The notes beneath the pieces were generated by a model, which had not been told where the DNA came from, did not search any database, and saw only the letters and a program-made list of their open reading frames with translations. A stretch of DNA of 64,000 bases from contig NZ_JBEJGY010000004.1 of the NCBI RefSeq assembly GCF_040253615.1, forward strand, positions 1,612,001 to 1,676,000. The letters are read 5' to 3'. Both the position numbers and the translations under genes were made by a program. The DNA comes from Streptomyces sp. Edi4 (lineage in GTDB: Bacteria > Actinomycetota > Actinomycetes > Streptomycetales > Streptomycetaceae). Positions 16,525 to 24,808 of this stretch are shown piece after piece (the first letter of the stretch is position 1; the number at the start of each line of letters is the position of its first letter).

Positions 16525-17058
16525 TCAGGCCTCGTACTCGGTCAGGTCGATGGAGTGGATGTTCAGGGCGTGCCCGAACTGCGGGTGGACCGTCTCGCGC
16601 TCCAGCTTCATCCCCAGCTTGCGCATCACGTTCTCCGAGGCGTCGTTGCCCATCCGGGAGATGCTGATGACGCGGCCGAGCCCGCGGTCCTGGAGGGCGA
16701 ACTCCAAGGCGGCGTGCGCGGCCTCCGAGGCATAGCCCTGGCCCCAGAAGGGCCGGCCGAGCCGCCAGCCGATCTCCACCTCGTGGGAGACCTCGGGCAG
16801 GAAGTGGGGCACGGAAAGACCCGTGAAGCCGATCATCTCGCCGGAGCCCAGGAGCTCGACGGCGAAGAGCCCGAAGCCCTCGTCGTCCCACTCCTCCTCC
16901 CAGCGCTCGATGTCGGCGGCGGTGCGGTCCAGATCGCGCACCGAGCCGTCGCCGATGTAGCGCATGACCTCGGGGTCGGCGTTGATCTCCGCCATGGGGA
17001 CGAGGTCGTCGTCGGTCCAGCGGCGCAGCAGGAGGCGGGGGGTGCGGATCTCGGTCAT
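16525..17058 (-). CDS. GNAT family N-acetyltransferase (RimJ/RimL-like)
   Basis: 177-residue acetyltransferase. It starts with TEIRTPRLLLRRWTDDDL, typical of Acetyltransf_3/RimJ-like proteins, and has GWRLGRPFWGQGYASEAA, the acetyl-CoA-binding A motif, plus NDASENVMRKLGM near the C-terminus. GAGGA 8 nt before ATG 17056-17058 supports the start. Such proteins acetylate N-termini or small amines; the substrate is not predictable. It stands between the type-ISP-like gene (convergent) and a TetR gene on the same strand. Confidence 0.88.
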   Translation of the reverse strand: MTEIRTPRLLLRRWTDDDLVPMAEINADPEVMRYIGDGSVRDLDRTAADIERWEEEWDDEGFGLFAVELLGSGEMIGFTGLSVPHFLPEVSHEVEIGWRLGRPFWGQGYASEAAHAALEFALQDRGLGRVISISRMGNDASENVMRKLGMKLERETVHPQFGHALNIHSIDLTEYEA

Positions 17059-17111
17059 GGGGCCATCCTCCCCCGACCGGGGCCGCGCCGGAAATCCGCC
17101 CCCGCGGCCCC

Positions 17112-17819
17112 TCATTTGCCGAAGGCGCCGATGGTCCTGGCCAGGGCCCGCTCGAAGACCGCGTCCAGGTCGATGGGGCCCGAGTCCTCGGTGAAGGCGG
17201 CGGCCAGGCGCGGATAGCGGCCGGTGGCGACCTGGCTGAAGAGGTAGGCGATCCGCACGCCCTGCTCCTGCTCCGGGGACCAGGGCAGTGAGCGGGTCCG
17301 TTCGGCGGTGGCGATCTCGTTGGCGACGTAGGTGGTCACGACGCCGTTGACGGAGGCGACCAGCTCCATCTTGGTGCCGTACGTCGCCTCCAGCGGGTCC
17401 AGGACCGTCATGCAGTGCTCCAGGTACCGCAGGGCGTTCGGGCTGAAGCCGTAGACCGGGGACATCAGGCGGGGCACCCAGGGGTGGCGGTGCATCAGCG
17501 CCCGGGTCTGATGAGCGAGGGCCACCATGTCGGCCTTCCAGTCGCCCGTCGGGGCACTCAGGTCGTACTCGGCGCTGACCGCGTCCACCATCAGCTCGTA
17601 CAGGTCCTCCTTGCGCGGCACGTAGTTGTACAGCGACATCGTTCCGCAGCCCAGTTCGGCCGCGACATGGCGCATGGAGACCCCGTCGATGCCCTCCGCG
17701 TCCGCGACGCGCACGGCGGCGGCCGCGATGTCGGCACGGCTGAATGCGGGCCTTGGGCCCCGCCCGGCGCGCTCGGGGCGCGCCCAGATCACTTCTGGTT
17801 CAGCAGGTCGCCCTGCCAT
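17112..17819 (-). CDS. TetR family repressor of the divergent ABC exporter
   Basis: 235 residues, with HTH at about residues 32-80 (VADAEGIDGVSMRHVAAELG, MSLYNYVPRKEDLYELM) and a TetR_C_1-like C-terminal domain containing RHPWVPRLMSPVYGFSPNAL. The layout is that of repressors of DrrAB-type drug exporters. AGGTGA 6 nt before the ATG marks the start. It is divergent from the ABC genes, and two copies of the palindrome TACGTACGCCGTACGTA lie in the gap and at the start of the ABC gene, so it likely represses both itself and the exporter. Confidence 0.9.
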   Translation of the reverse strand: MAGRPAEPEVIWARPERAGRGPRPAFSRADIAAAAVRVADAEGIDGVSMRHVAAELGCGTMSLYNYVPRKEDLYELMVDAVSAEYDLSAPTGDWKADMVALAHQTRALMHRHPWVPRLMSPVYGFSPNALRYLEHCMTVLDPLEATYGTKMELVASVNGVVTTYVANEIATAERTRSLPWSPEQEQGVRIAYLFSQVATGRYPRLAAAFTEDSGPIDLDAVFERALARTIGAFGK

Positions 17820-17847
17820 GGATCATCACCTCGCTCACCATCGTAGT

Positions 17848-17864
17848 TACGTACGCCGTACGTA
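17848..17864. promoter_or_regulatory. Perfect 17-bp palindromic operator
   Basis: TACGTACGCCGTACGTA is a perfect palindrome around a central C, between the TetR and ABC transporter starts. TATGGT at 17871-17876 makes a -10 for a leaderless ATG at 17884, so the operator covers the -35 side of that promoter. Confidence 0.75.
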
Positions 17865-17883
17865 GTGCGCTATGGTGAGCCGC

Positions 17884-18846
17884 ATGACAACTACGTACGC
17901 CGTACTTAGTGAAGGTCTGGAGAAGCGGTTCGCCGACGTCCACGCGCTGCGCGGGCTCGATCTCGCGGTGGCCGAGGGCACCGTCTGCGGGGTCCTCGGC
18001 CCCAACGGGGCGGGCAAGACGACGGCGGTGGGGCTGTTGACGACGCTGCTCGCGCCGGACGGCGGATCGGCCCGGGTGGCCGGGTACGACGTGGTGCGCG
18101 AGCAGGACGCGGTGCGCCGGCACATCGGCGTCACCGGCCAGTCCACCTCGGTCGACATCGAACTCACCGGGCGCCAGAACCTGCGCCTGTTCGCCAAGCT
18201 GCACGGCATGCGCGGCGCCACGGGGCGCGCCCGCGCCGACGAACTCCTGGCCGAGTTCGGTCTCGCGGACGCGGCGGACCGGGCCGCCGGCACCTACTCG
18301 GGCGGCATGCGCCGCCGCCTCGACCTCGCGGCGAGCCTGCTCACCCGCCCCCGGGTGCTGTTCCTCGACGAGCCCACCACCGGCCTCGACCCCCACAGCC
18401 GCAACCAGATCTGGGCCGCCGTACGCGCGCTCGCGGACCAGGGCGCCACGGTGCTGCTCACCACGCAGTACCTGGAGGAGGCCGACCAGCTCGCCGACGA
18501 CATCGTCCTGATCGACCGGGGCCGGGCCGCCGCCACCGGCTCCCCGGCCGAACTCAAGGCCCGGATCGGCTCCTACGCAGAGGCGGTGGTGACCGGTGAG
18601 GCCGCGCTGGCCCAGGCAGCCGCCGCCCTGCACCGGTTGACGGGCGCCGAGCCCCGGCTCGACCCCGTCAGGCGCACCGTGGGCGCCGTCTGCCTCGACC
18701 CCACGCTCACCGTGGCGCGCATCGTGCGCGAACTGGACGCGGCCTCGGTGCCCCTGCTCGACGTGAGCCTGCGCCCGCCCACCCTCGACGAGGTGTTCCT
18801 GCGCCTCACCGACACCCCCAACTCCCGCGAGGAGACCGTGACATGA
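17884..18846 (+). CDS. Daunorubicin-resistance-type ABC transporter ATP-binding protein (DrrA-like)
   Basis: 320-residue ATPase. Walker A is GPNGAGKTT at about residues 39-47, the Q-loop follows at GVTGQST, the signature is YSGGMRRRLDLA, Walker B is RVLFLDEPTTGLD and the switch region TTQYLEEAD. The C-terminal extension (VARIVRELDAASVPLLDVSL) is that of the DrrA family. A second copy of the operator (17892-17908) lies within codons 4-9. ATG 17884 is placed 7-8 nt after a TATGGT hexamer, so the transcript may be leaderless. It overlaps the permease gene by ATGA. The pair probably exports a hydrophobic drug. Confidence 0.94.
   Translation: MTTTYAVLSEGLEKRFADVHALRGLDLAVAEGTVCGVLGPNGAGKTTAVGLLTTLLAPDGGSARVAGYDVVREQDAVRRHIGVTGQSTSVDIELTGRQNLRLFAKLHGMRGATGRARADELLAEFGLADAADRAAGTYSGGMRRRLDLAASLLTRPRVLFLDEPTTGLDPHSRNQIWAAVRALADQGATVLLTTQYLEEADQLADDIVLIDRGRAAATGSPAELKARIGSYAEAVVTGEAALAQAAAALHRLTGAEPRLDPVRRTVGAVCLDPTLTVARIVRELDAASVPLLDVSLRPPTLDEVFLRLTDTPNSREETVT
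17892..17908. promoter_or_regulatory. Second operator copy, inside the ABC gene
   Basis: TACGTACGCCGTACTTA differs from the perfect palindrome at 17848 by one base. Centres are 44 bp apart, about four helical turns. It encodes TYAVL of the ATPase. Confidence 0.7.
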
Positions 18847-19625
18847 CGTCGCTCACCCACGACAGCACCGCGCTGCTCGGCCGCCAGCTCCAGCGCCTCA
18901 AGCACGCGCCCGGCGTGCTGATCCTCACCCAGACGATGCCGATCACGATGCTCCTGTTCTTCGGCTACGTCTTCGGCAGCGCGCTCGCCACACCGGGCGA
19001 GCGGTACCGGGCCTTCCTGGTACCGGGCCTCCTGGTGGCGACCGCGGCCAACGGCCTGATGACCGGCATGTTCCAGGCCGCCCAGGACTCCCACCGAGGG
19101 GTGATGAACCGGCTGCGCACCCTGCCGATGAGCCGGGCCGCGGTGCCGCTCGGCCAGAGCGCGGCCGATCTGCTCACGCACGCGGCAGGCACGATCCCTT
19201 TGATGGCGGTCGGGTTCGCGGTCGGCTGGCGCGCCGAGCGCGGACTGCCGGGCCTGCTCGGCGCGTTCGGACTCCTGCTGCTGTTCCGCCTCGCGGCCAC
19301 CTGGGCGGGGCTCTTCCTCGGCCTGCTCACCCGCAGCGAGGAGGCGGCGGGACAGCTGGGCTCGGCGACCTTCGTCCTGCCCCTGCTCTCCAACGCCTAC
19401 ATCCCGACGGACCACCTGCCGGGCTGGCTGCGCGCGATCGCCGAGTGGAACCCGATCAGCGCGCTCTCCTCGGCCGTCCGGGATCTGTGCGGCAACGCCT
19501 CGCCCACGCAGGGCGCCGCGTGGCCGGTCGCCCACCCGGTGGCGGGCTCGCTCTCCTGGTGCGCCTTGCTGCTGGCCGTCTTCGTGCCGCTCGCGATACG
19601 CCGCTACGCGCACTCGGGCCGCTAG
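18843..19625 (+). CDS. ABC-2 type permease (DrrB-like)
   Basis: 260-residue membrane partner of the preceding ATPase. Six hydrophobic segments are visible, starting at PITMLLFFGYVFGSAL, with the ABC-2 motif PLLSNAYIPTDHLPGWLRAI before WNPISALSSAVRDL near the C-terminus. The ATG overlaps the ATPase stop as ATGA, so both are translated together in equal amounts. The two genes form a divergent unit with the TetR gene, a common self-resistance or multidrug efflux cassette. Substrate unknown. Confidence 0.93.
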   Translation: MTSLTHDSTALLGRQLQRLKHAPGVLILTQTMPITMLLFFGYVFGSALATPGERYRAFLVPGLLVATAANGLMTGMFQAAQDSHRGVMNRLRTLPMSRAAVPLGQSAADLLTHAAGTIPLMAVGFAVGWRAERGLPGLLGAFGLLLLFRLAATWAGLFLGLLTRSEEAAGQLGSATFVLPLLSNAYIPTDHLPGWLRAIAEWNPISALSSAVRDLCGNASPTQGAAWPVAHPVAGSLSWCALLLAVFVPLAIRRYAHSGR

Positions 19626-19804
19626 TTACACCCGGGGCACCTTCCCCGAGCCCTGAACGAGCCCTGAATGGGCCTGAAGGACCAGAGGACAGAGGGAACC
19701 CCGCGCAGCCCCGCGGGCCCTGGGAATGACGGACGAGCGGGTGCCGGGCTGCGCCGGGACGGCGTGATCGCCGGAACGCGGTGCGCGTGATGTCGGGAGT
19801 GGAT

Positions 19805-20068
19805 TCAGCCGCGGCTGCCGAAGAGCGAGCGGCGCAGCCGCCGCAGTGGCGCGAAGAGCGAGACCCGAGCGGTCCTGCTCCCGCGGGTGTGCGCGACGTC
19901 ACGCGAGGTCAGCTCGCGCATCAGCAGCGTCGCCTCGGCCGCCTCGCGCTGCGGGACGGCGGGACCGCCGAGCACCGAGAGATGGCGGTCGAGCCGCGAG
20001 CTGGTCGCGGTGCTTCCGCAGGTGATCGCGGGCACTCGCGCCCTGCTGCGCACTGTTATCTGTTCCAT
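19805..20068 (-). CDS. Small conserved-looking hypothetical protein
   Basis: 87-residue basic protein, starting MEQITVRSRARVPAIT and ending RRLRRSLFGSRG. ATG 20066-20068 has GGGGAG 5 nt upstream, and codon third positions are GC-rich, so I take it as real. It has no signal peptide or membrane segment; the C-terminal 20 residues are Arg-rich and could bind nucleic acid or membrane. I do not recognise a family. It stands alone between the ABC permease (convergent) and the SGNH esterase. Confidence 0.6.
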   Translation of the reverse strand: MEQITVRSRARVPAITCGSTATSSRLDRHLSVLGGPAVPQREAAEATLLMRELTSRDVAHTRGSRTARVSLFAPLRRLRRSLFGSRG

Positions 20069-20456
20069 GTCACTCCCCACCCGTACGAGGGCACCCGGCC
20101 CCGGGCAGGGTAACCCTATCGCCCCCGCGTCACACGCGTGTATCCCGGTGACGGGATTCACCTCACGCGGCGCCGTGTTGACGAGGATTCGCCGAATCCA
20201 GGTGATTCCAGGGCGAGTTGGACAGGTTGCCGCGTGGTCGTCACGCAGTGTCGCGCCCCTGTTCGCACGAGCGACGCGATGCCGTTCAAGGAGGCGGCGG
20301 CCGCGCCTCTTTGGTGACGTGCGACGAGGAGAGCCCGACGAGCGGGCCCTCCTCGTCGCCGAAGCCGGCCGGCCCGCCGCCCCGCCCGCCGCACGGGCGC
20401 GCCGGACCGGCGGACCTGGACGCGTGGTTCCGGGCGGCGCGGAACCCGGCGTCGGA
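20069..20456. other. Intergenic region with one strong hairpin
   Basis: GCGACGAGGAG (20321-20331) pairs with CTCCTCGTCGC (20349-20359). A plus-strand frame from about 20314 to 20487 has strong GC bias at third positions and reads into the esterase 3' end, but it is Pro-rich and lacks a ribosome site; it may be a decayed remnant. Nothing else is clear. Confidence 0.4.
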
Positions 20457-21266
20457 TCAGGCGGCGCGGGTGAAGGCGGGCAGGTAGGCGCCGGACTGGC
20501 CGGCGGCGGTCGGGTGGTAGGACTCGCCGATGTTGGTCCATACGACGCTGTTGAGCCACGGGCTGCTGGAGCAGATCTCGTGGTTGGTGAAGCCCGCAAC
20601 GACGTCGGCGAAGGTGAAGCCGTGGTCGGCGGCGCGCTTGGCGGTCACCGTGTTGAGCTCGTCGGCGGCGCCGTTGATGGCCGAGCGGGAGTTCTCGCTG
20701 AGACCGGCGACGCAGCTGCCGCCGATCTTGTAGAAGTGCGGGTAGCCGATGACGACGACGTCGGCGTTGGGGGCCTTGGATCTGATCGCCGAGTACACCG
20801 AGTCGAGCAGGCCGGGCAGCGTCGAGTCGACGTAGGCGCGGGCCGCCGCCACCTTGCTGAGGCAGGTGGACTCCGAGTACAGGACGCAGTTGGTCATGAC
20901 GTCCGAGAAGCCGGCGTCGTTGCCTCCGATGGTGATCGAGACGAGGTCGGTGGTGGAGCTCAGGGGGCCGAGCTGGCTTGCCGTCACATCACCCGTACGA
21001 GCGCCGGAACAAGCGGTGAAGTCGAACGAGGCGGGTGAATGCGCCGCCGCCCACAGGGCCGGATAGGCCCTGGTGGAGCGCTTGCAGCTGCCGCTCGAAC
21101 TGTCGTAACTCCCGGAGCCGACGCCGGAGGAGTACGAGTCGCCGAGGGCCACGTAGTGGGATCCGGCCGCCTGGGTTGCCGCCGCTGCCACGCCGGCCCC
21201 GGTGAGGGAAAGCGCGACAGCCAGCACGAGCGCCCATGCATAAGCCGCGATTCGGGACAGTTTCAT
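20457..21266 (-). CDS. Secreted SGNH/GDSL-type esterase (lipase)
   Basis: 269-residue extracellular esterase. A signal peptide covers about residues 1-30 (LALSLTGAGVAAAA-type core and AAAAT cut). The mature protein starts near HYVALGDSYSSG, block I with the catalytic Ser. ITIGGNDAGFSD is block III with the Asn, and the catalytic His is in SYHPTAAGQ at the C-terminus. Paired cysteines fit the disulfide-bonded Streptomyces lipases such as S. coelicolor SGNH esterase. AAGGAGG lies 5 nt before ATG 21264-21266, a near-perfect ribosome site. Substrates are probably short to medium acyl esters or phospholipids. Confidence 0.93.
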   Translation of the reverse strand: MKLSRIAAYAWALVLAVALSLTGAGVAAAATQAAGSHYVALGDSYSSGVGSGSYDSSSGSCKRSTRAYPALWAAAHSPASFDFTACSGARTGDVTASQLGPLSSTTDLVSITIGGNDAGFSDVMTNCVLYSESTCLSKVAAARAYVDSTLPGLLDSVYSAIRSKAPNADVVVIGYPHFYKIGGSCVAGLSENSRSAINGAADELNTVTAKRAADHGFTFADVVAGFTNHEICSSSPWLNSVVWTNIGESYHPTAAGQSGAYLPAFTRAA

Positions 21267-22114
21267 GGAACCTCCTTGTAGCGGGTTTTCCGCCACGGCA
21301 GTGGTACCAGCCGGTACGAGTCGCGGGAAGTGTCCATGCCAAGAACGTCGGACGGACATCTGTGCTTATCCGGTGATCCGTCAGCAACTCGCGGGTAATC
21401 CTTCACCGGAGGACCACACTCCGCTGACGCTCCGTCAAACTCCTTGCGCCCGTGGTGATGTGCCGTCTTGACGCGACTGTCCGGACTGCGCCACATTGAA
21501 GCCTCGCATCCGGCGCATCGGGGGGAACCGTCGCCAATGCAGACCATCAGTGACAGACCGGCGGAGAGCGCGGCGCGCGGCGCCCACCCCCGTCCGTCCT
21601 CGCGGGAGCGACGCCGGCCATCTCGGCCACCGGCGCGGCCTCGGCGCTCTTCGTTCCGGACGCCGCCTCGCGCGCCCCGCTCGCGCTCTGCCCGCCGGGC
21701 GCGCGGCATTCTCCATTTCGTGGGGGGAACGGGGGTGAACCGATCCGGGCACGGCCGGGAAAGCCCGGCGTAAATCCCAGAAAGTAAGGCCTTACTCAGG
21801 CCTTGCCCTACGGTCCCGGACATCAATACCGTCTACATCCACTCGCATCGGTCCATCACGCACGGCGGCGCTGGGGGAGGGTCCGAGCGCCGCGATGGTT
21901 TCCGGCGCGGGGCGCGTGGGGGGGTGCCGTAACCGGTCTCGCCTGGTCGAAGCCGGGAGACGGGTGCGCGCCGCCGGCGAAAGCCGGCTCACCCGAAGAG
22001 TGCGGTGTGCCATGCCGTCATGACCGGCGTGAGAACCCCCCTTTCGTCACCGGAAAACCATCCGGACCGCCCGGAGGCGGACGGTCCACCGGACGAGAGG
22101 GACAGAGAATCATC
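21267..22114. other. Long intergenic region before the polysaccharide operon
   Basis: About 850 bp between the divergent esterase and GT2 genes, both of which must have promoters here. A 12-bp palindrome GTAAGGCCTTAC lies at 21784-21795. Several open frames exist but none has a ribosome site or convincing composition. Confidence 0.45.
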
Positions 22115-22978
22115 GTGACTCCTTCCGTGCACCCGGCCACAACGGGCCAAGATCAGTTAATGGCGAATTCACCGGTTCACGCGCCGTCCGCCCCGGCTGG
22201 CAGCCGAATACCCGCCGCTTATCGTCCGGTTTCCGCGAATCTCGCGATCGCGCCGCCGGTGAGCGTCGTGATCCCGGCCATGAATGAGGCCGAAAACCTT
22301 CCGCATGTGTTCGGGTCCCTCCCGGACTGGATCCATGAAGTCGTCCTGGTCGACGGGAATTCCACCGACGACACGGTGCGGGTCGCGCGCGAACTGTGGC
22401 CCGGCGTCAAGGTCGTCAGGCAGGTCGGCAAGGGCAAGGGTGACGCCTTGATCAGCGGCTTCGCCGCCTGCACCGGCGACATCATCGTGATGGTCGACGC
22501 GGACGGCTCGGCCGACGGCGACGAGATCGTCAGCTACGTCTCGGCGCTGGCCGGCGGCGCCGACTTCGCCAAGGGGTCCCGCTTCGCCAACGGCGGCGGC
22601 ACCGACGACATGACCCCGATCCGCAGACTGGGCAACGCCGTGCTGTGCGGCATCGTCAACCGCAAGTTCGGCGCCCGCTACACAGACCTCTGCTACGGCT
22701 ACAACGCCTTCTGGAAGCACTGCCTGGACAAGATCGTGCTGGACTGCACCGGGTTCGAGATAGAGACCCTGATCAACATCCGGATCGTCAAGGCGGGACT
22801 GCGCGTCCAGGAGGTCCCGAGCTACGAGTACAACCGCATCCACGGCGTCTCCCACCTCAGCGCGGTGCGCGACGGCATCCGGGTGCTCAAGGTGATCCTC
22901 AAGGAGAAGGCGGTGCCCAGGGCGCTACGGCGCACCCAGGCGGTCTTCCTCAACGCCCGGCGGGGAGCATCGTCTTGA
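22115..22978 (+). CDS. Glycosyltransferase family 2 (polyprenyl-phosphate glycosyltransferase-like)
   Basis: 287-residue GT-A enzyme, the first gene of a four-gene operon. The nucleotide-sugar site reads SVVIPAMNEAENL, VLVDGNSTDDT and the DXD-like VMVDADGSADG, then GSRFANGGGTDDMTPIRRLGN split over the acceptor loop, as in DPM1/GtrB-like transferases that load a sugar onto polyprenyl phosphate. There is no C-terminal membrane pair. GTG 22115 is used; with it codon 15 is TTA, the rare bldA codon. ATG 22160 would exclude that TTA but has no better ribosome site. It likely supplies a lipid-linked sugar for the exopolysaccharide made by this operon. Confidence 0.85.
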   Translation: MTPSVHPATTGQDQLMANSPVHAPSAPAGSRIPAAYRPVSANLAIAPPVSVVIPAMNEAENLPHVFGSLPDWIHEVVLVDGNSTDDTVRVARELWPGVKVVRQVGKGKGDALISGFAACTGDIIVMVDADGSADGDEIVSYVSALAGGADFAKGSRFANGGGTDDMTPIRRLGNAVLCGIVNRKFGARYTDLCYGYNAFWKHCLDKIVLDCTGFEIETLINIRIVKAGLRVQEVPSYEYNRIHGVSHLSAVRDGIRVLKVILKEKAVPRALRRTQAVFLNARRGASS

Positions 22979-24000
22979 CGGTGCGTCAATTCTCGGTGGT
23001 GATCTGCGCGTACACCGAGGACCGCTGGACGGACATCCTGGCGGCGGTCTCCTCGGTGCGCGCCCAGTCGCTGCCGCCCCTGGAGACACTGGTCGTGGTG
23101 GACCACAACGAACGGCTGCTGGCCCGGCTCGGCGAGGAGTACGCCGACCACGCGCTGTCCGGGGAGGTGCGGGTGCTCGCCAACGCGGGCCCCCGGGGCC
23201 TCTCGGCCGGACGCAACACCGCGATCGCCGCCGCCCGGGGCGCGTTCGTGGCCTTCCTCGACGACGACGCGGTGGCCGAGCGCGACTGGCTGCGCCACTT
23301 CGCCGAGGGATACGCGGACCCCCGGGTGATGGCGGTCGGCGGCCGCACCCTGCCCTCCTGGGCCTCGGGGCGCAGACCCGCCTGGTTTCCCGAGGAGTTC
23401 GACTGGATCGTCGGCTGCACCTACCGGGGACTGCCGGGGGGCCGGGTCGCGGTGCGCAACGTCCTCGGCGGCAACGCCTCCTTCCGCGCGTGCGCCTTCG
23501 ACGCCGCGGGCGGCTTCGCCACGGGCATCGGCCGCGACGGGGACCGGCGCCCGCTCGGCTGCGAGGAGACGGAGCTGTGCATCCGGCTGAGCGGCGCGCT
23601 GCCCGGCGCGGTGCTGCTCATCGACGACCGCGCGGTCATCCACCACCGGGTGCCCGCGGTCCGCGAGCGCTTCGGCTACTTCCGCGCGCGGGCGTACGCG
23701 GAAGGGCTCTCCAAGGCGCTGGTGGCCCGAAGCGTGGGGCGCGCCAAGGGACTTGAGGCCGAGCGCCGCTACACGAGCCGGGTGCTTCCGGCCGCGGTCG
23801 CCCGAGGAGCGCGCGACGCGGTGCTCGGCCGGGCCGGGGGCGCGGGGCGCGCGGGCGCGATCGTGGCCGGCGTCGCGGCGGCGGCCTGCGGCTATCTGGT
23901 CGGCACCGTGCGGGCCCGCAGGGGCACCATGGTCTTCACCGTCGCTCCCGTCGTGCGCGCGGGACGGGCCGGGCCCCCCGAAGAGGGTGAGGCGGCATGA
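22975..24000 (+). CDS. Glycosyltransferase family 2
   Basis: 341-residue GT-A enzyme. SVVICAYTEDR opens the fold, FVAFLDDDAVAE holds the DXD metal site, NVLGGNASFRACAF and EETELCIRL follow in the acceptor part. A hydrophobic segment near residues 300-322 (AGAIVAGVAAAACGYLVGTV) may anchor it to the membrane. I place the start at TTG 22975, which overlaps the previous stop as TTGA and has GGGGAG 7 nt upstream; GTG 22981 is the alternative. It overlaps the deacetylase gene by ATGA. A role in chain assembly is inferred from the operon. Confidence 0.88.
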   Translation: MTVRQFSVVICAYTEDRWTDILAAVSSVRAQSLPPLETLVVVDHNERLLARLGEEYADHALSGEVRVLANAGPRGLSAGRNTAIAAARGAFVAFLDDDAVAERDWLRHFAEGYADPRVMAVGGRTLPSWASGRRPAWFPEEFDWIVGCTYRGLPGGRVAVRNVLGGNASFRACAFDAAGGFATGIGRDGDRRPLGCEETELCIRLSGALPGAVLLIDDRAVIHHRVPAVRERFGYFRARAYAEGLSKALVARSVGRAKGLEAERRYTSRVLPAAVARGARDAVLGRAGGAGRAGAIVAGVAAAACGYLVGTVRARRGTMVFTVAPVVRAGRAGPPEEGEAA

Positions 24001-24806
24001 CGGCCACGCCGAGCGGGCCCGTCCCCGTCCTCATGTACCACGCGGTGTCCCACTCCCCCGCCGAGGCCGCCCACGGGCTGTCGGTCACGCCGGACGCCTT
24101 CGCGGCCCAGATGGACCTGCTGGCCCGCCTCGGCCGCACACCGCTCACCACCGCCCAGCTCGCGCACGCCTGGCGTTCGGGCCGGCCGCTGCCGCGCCAC
24201 CCCGTCCTGATCACCTTCGACGACGGTTACGAAGGGGTGCACCGCCACGCCCTGCCGGTCCTGGCCCGGCACGGCTTCGCCTCCACGCTCTTCGTCTCCA
24301 CCGGCTGGCTGCGTGGCGCCCACGAGGTGGGCGGCGCCCCGGACACCATGCTCGACTGGGACCAGGTACGCGCCCTCGCGGCTGCCGGGACCGAGATCGG
24401 CGGGCACAGCCACAGCCATCCCCAGCTGGACCAGCTCGACGACGCGCGGCTGTGGTCCGAGACATCGCGCTGCCGGGAGATCCTGGCCGGGGAACTGGGC
24501 CGGGCACCCGTGTCGTTCGCCTACCCCTACGGCTACTCCACGCGCCGGGTACGGCGCACGGTGCGCTCGGCGGGGTTCGCCCAGGCGCTCGCCGTGGGCA
24601 ACGCGCTCGCCGAGCGGAGCCAGGGTCCGTACGCCATCGAGCGGGTGACGATCCGGCGCACCACCGGCATCGAGACGTTCGAACGGCTCCTGTGCGGGAG
24701 AGGACGCGACATCGCGCGCGTCTTCGCCAAGGACCGCGCCCTGACCAAGGGGTACGCCGTGATGCGCGGCGCCCGCCGGTCCTGGCGCGCGCTCGGCGGC
24801 CCCTGA
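23997..24806 (+). CDS. Polysaccharide deacetylase (NodB domain, CE4)
   Basis: 269-residue metal-dependent deacetylase. MYHAVS at the start, LITFDDGYEG (catalytic Asp and metal Asp), GGHSHSHPQL (two metal-binding His) and AYPYGYSTRRVR are the four NodB motifs, all intact. No signal peptide is visible, so it may act at the cytoplasmic side or be exported otherwise. ATGA overlap with the GT2 gene and a 2-bp gap to the flippase gene show a tightly coupled operon. It probably removes acetyl groups from N-acetylated sugars in the polymer. Confidence 0.92.
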   Translation: MTATPSGPVPVLMYHAVSHSPAEAAHGLSVTPDAFAAQMDLLARLGRTPLTTAQLAHAWRSGRPLPRHPVLITFDDGYEGVHRHALPVLARHGFASTLFVSTGWLRGAHEVGGAPDTMLDWDQVRALAAAGTEIGGHSHSHPQLDQLDDARLWSETSRCREILAGELGRAPVSFAYPYGYSTRRVRRTVRSAGFAQALAVGNALAERSQGPYAIERVTIRRTTGIETFERLLCGRGRDIARVFAKDRALTKGYAVMRGARRSWRALGGP

Positions 24807-24808
24807 CG

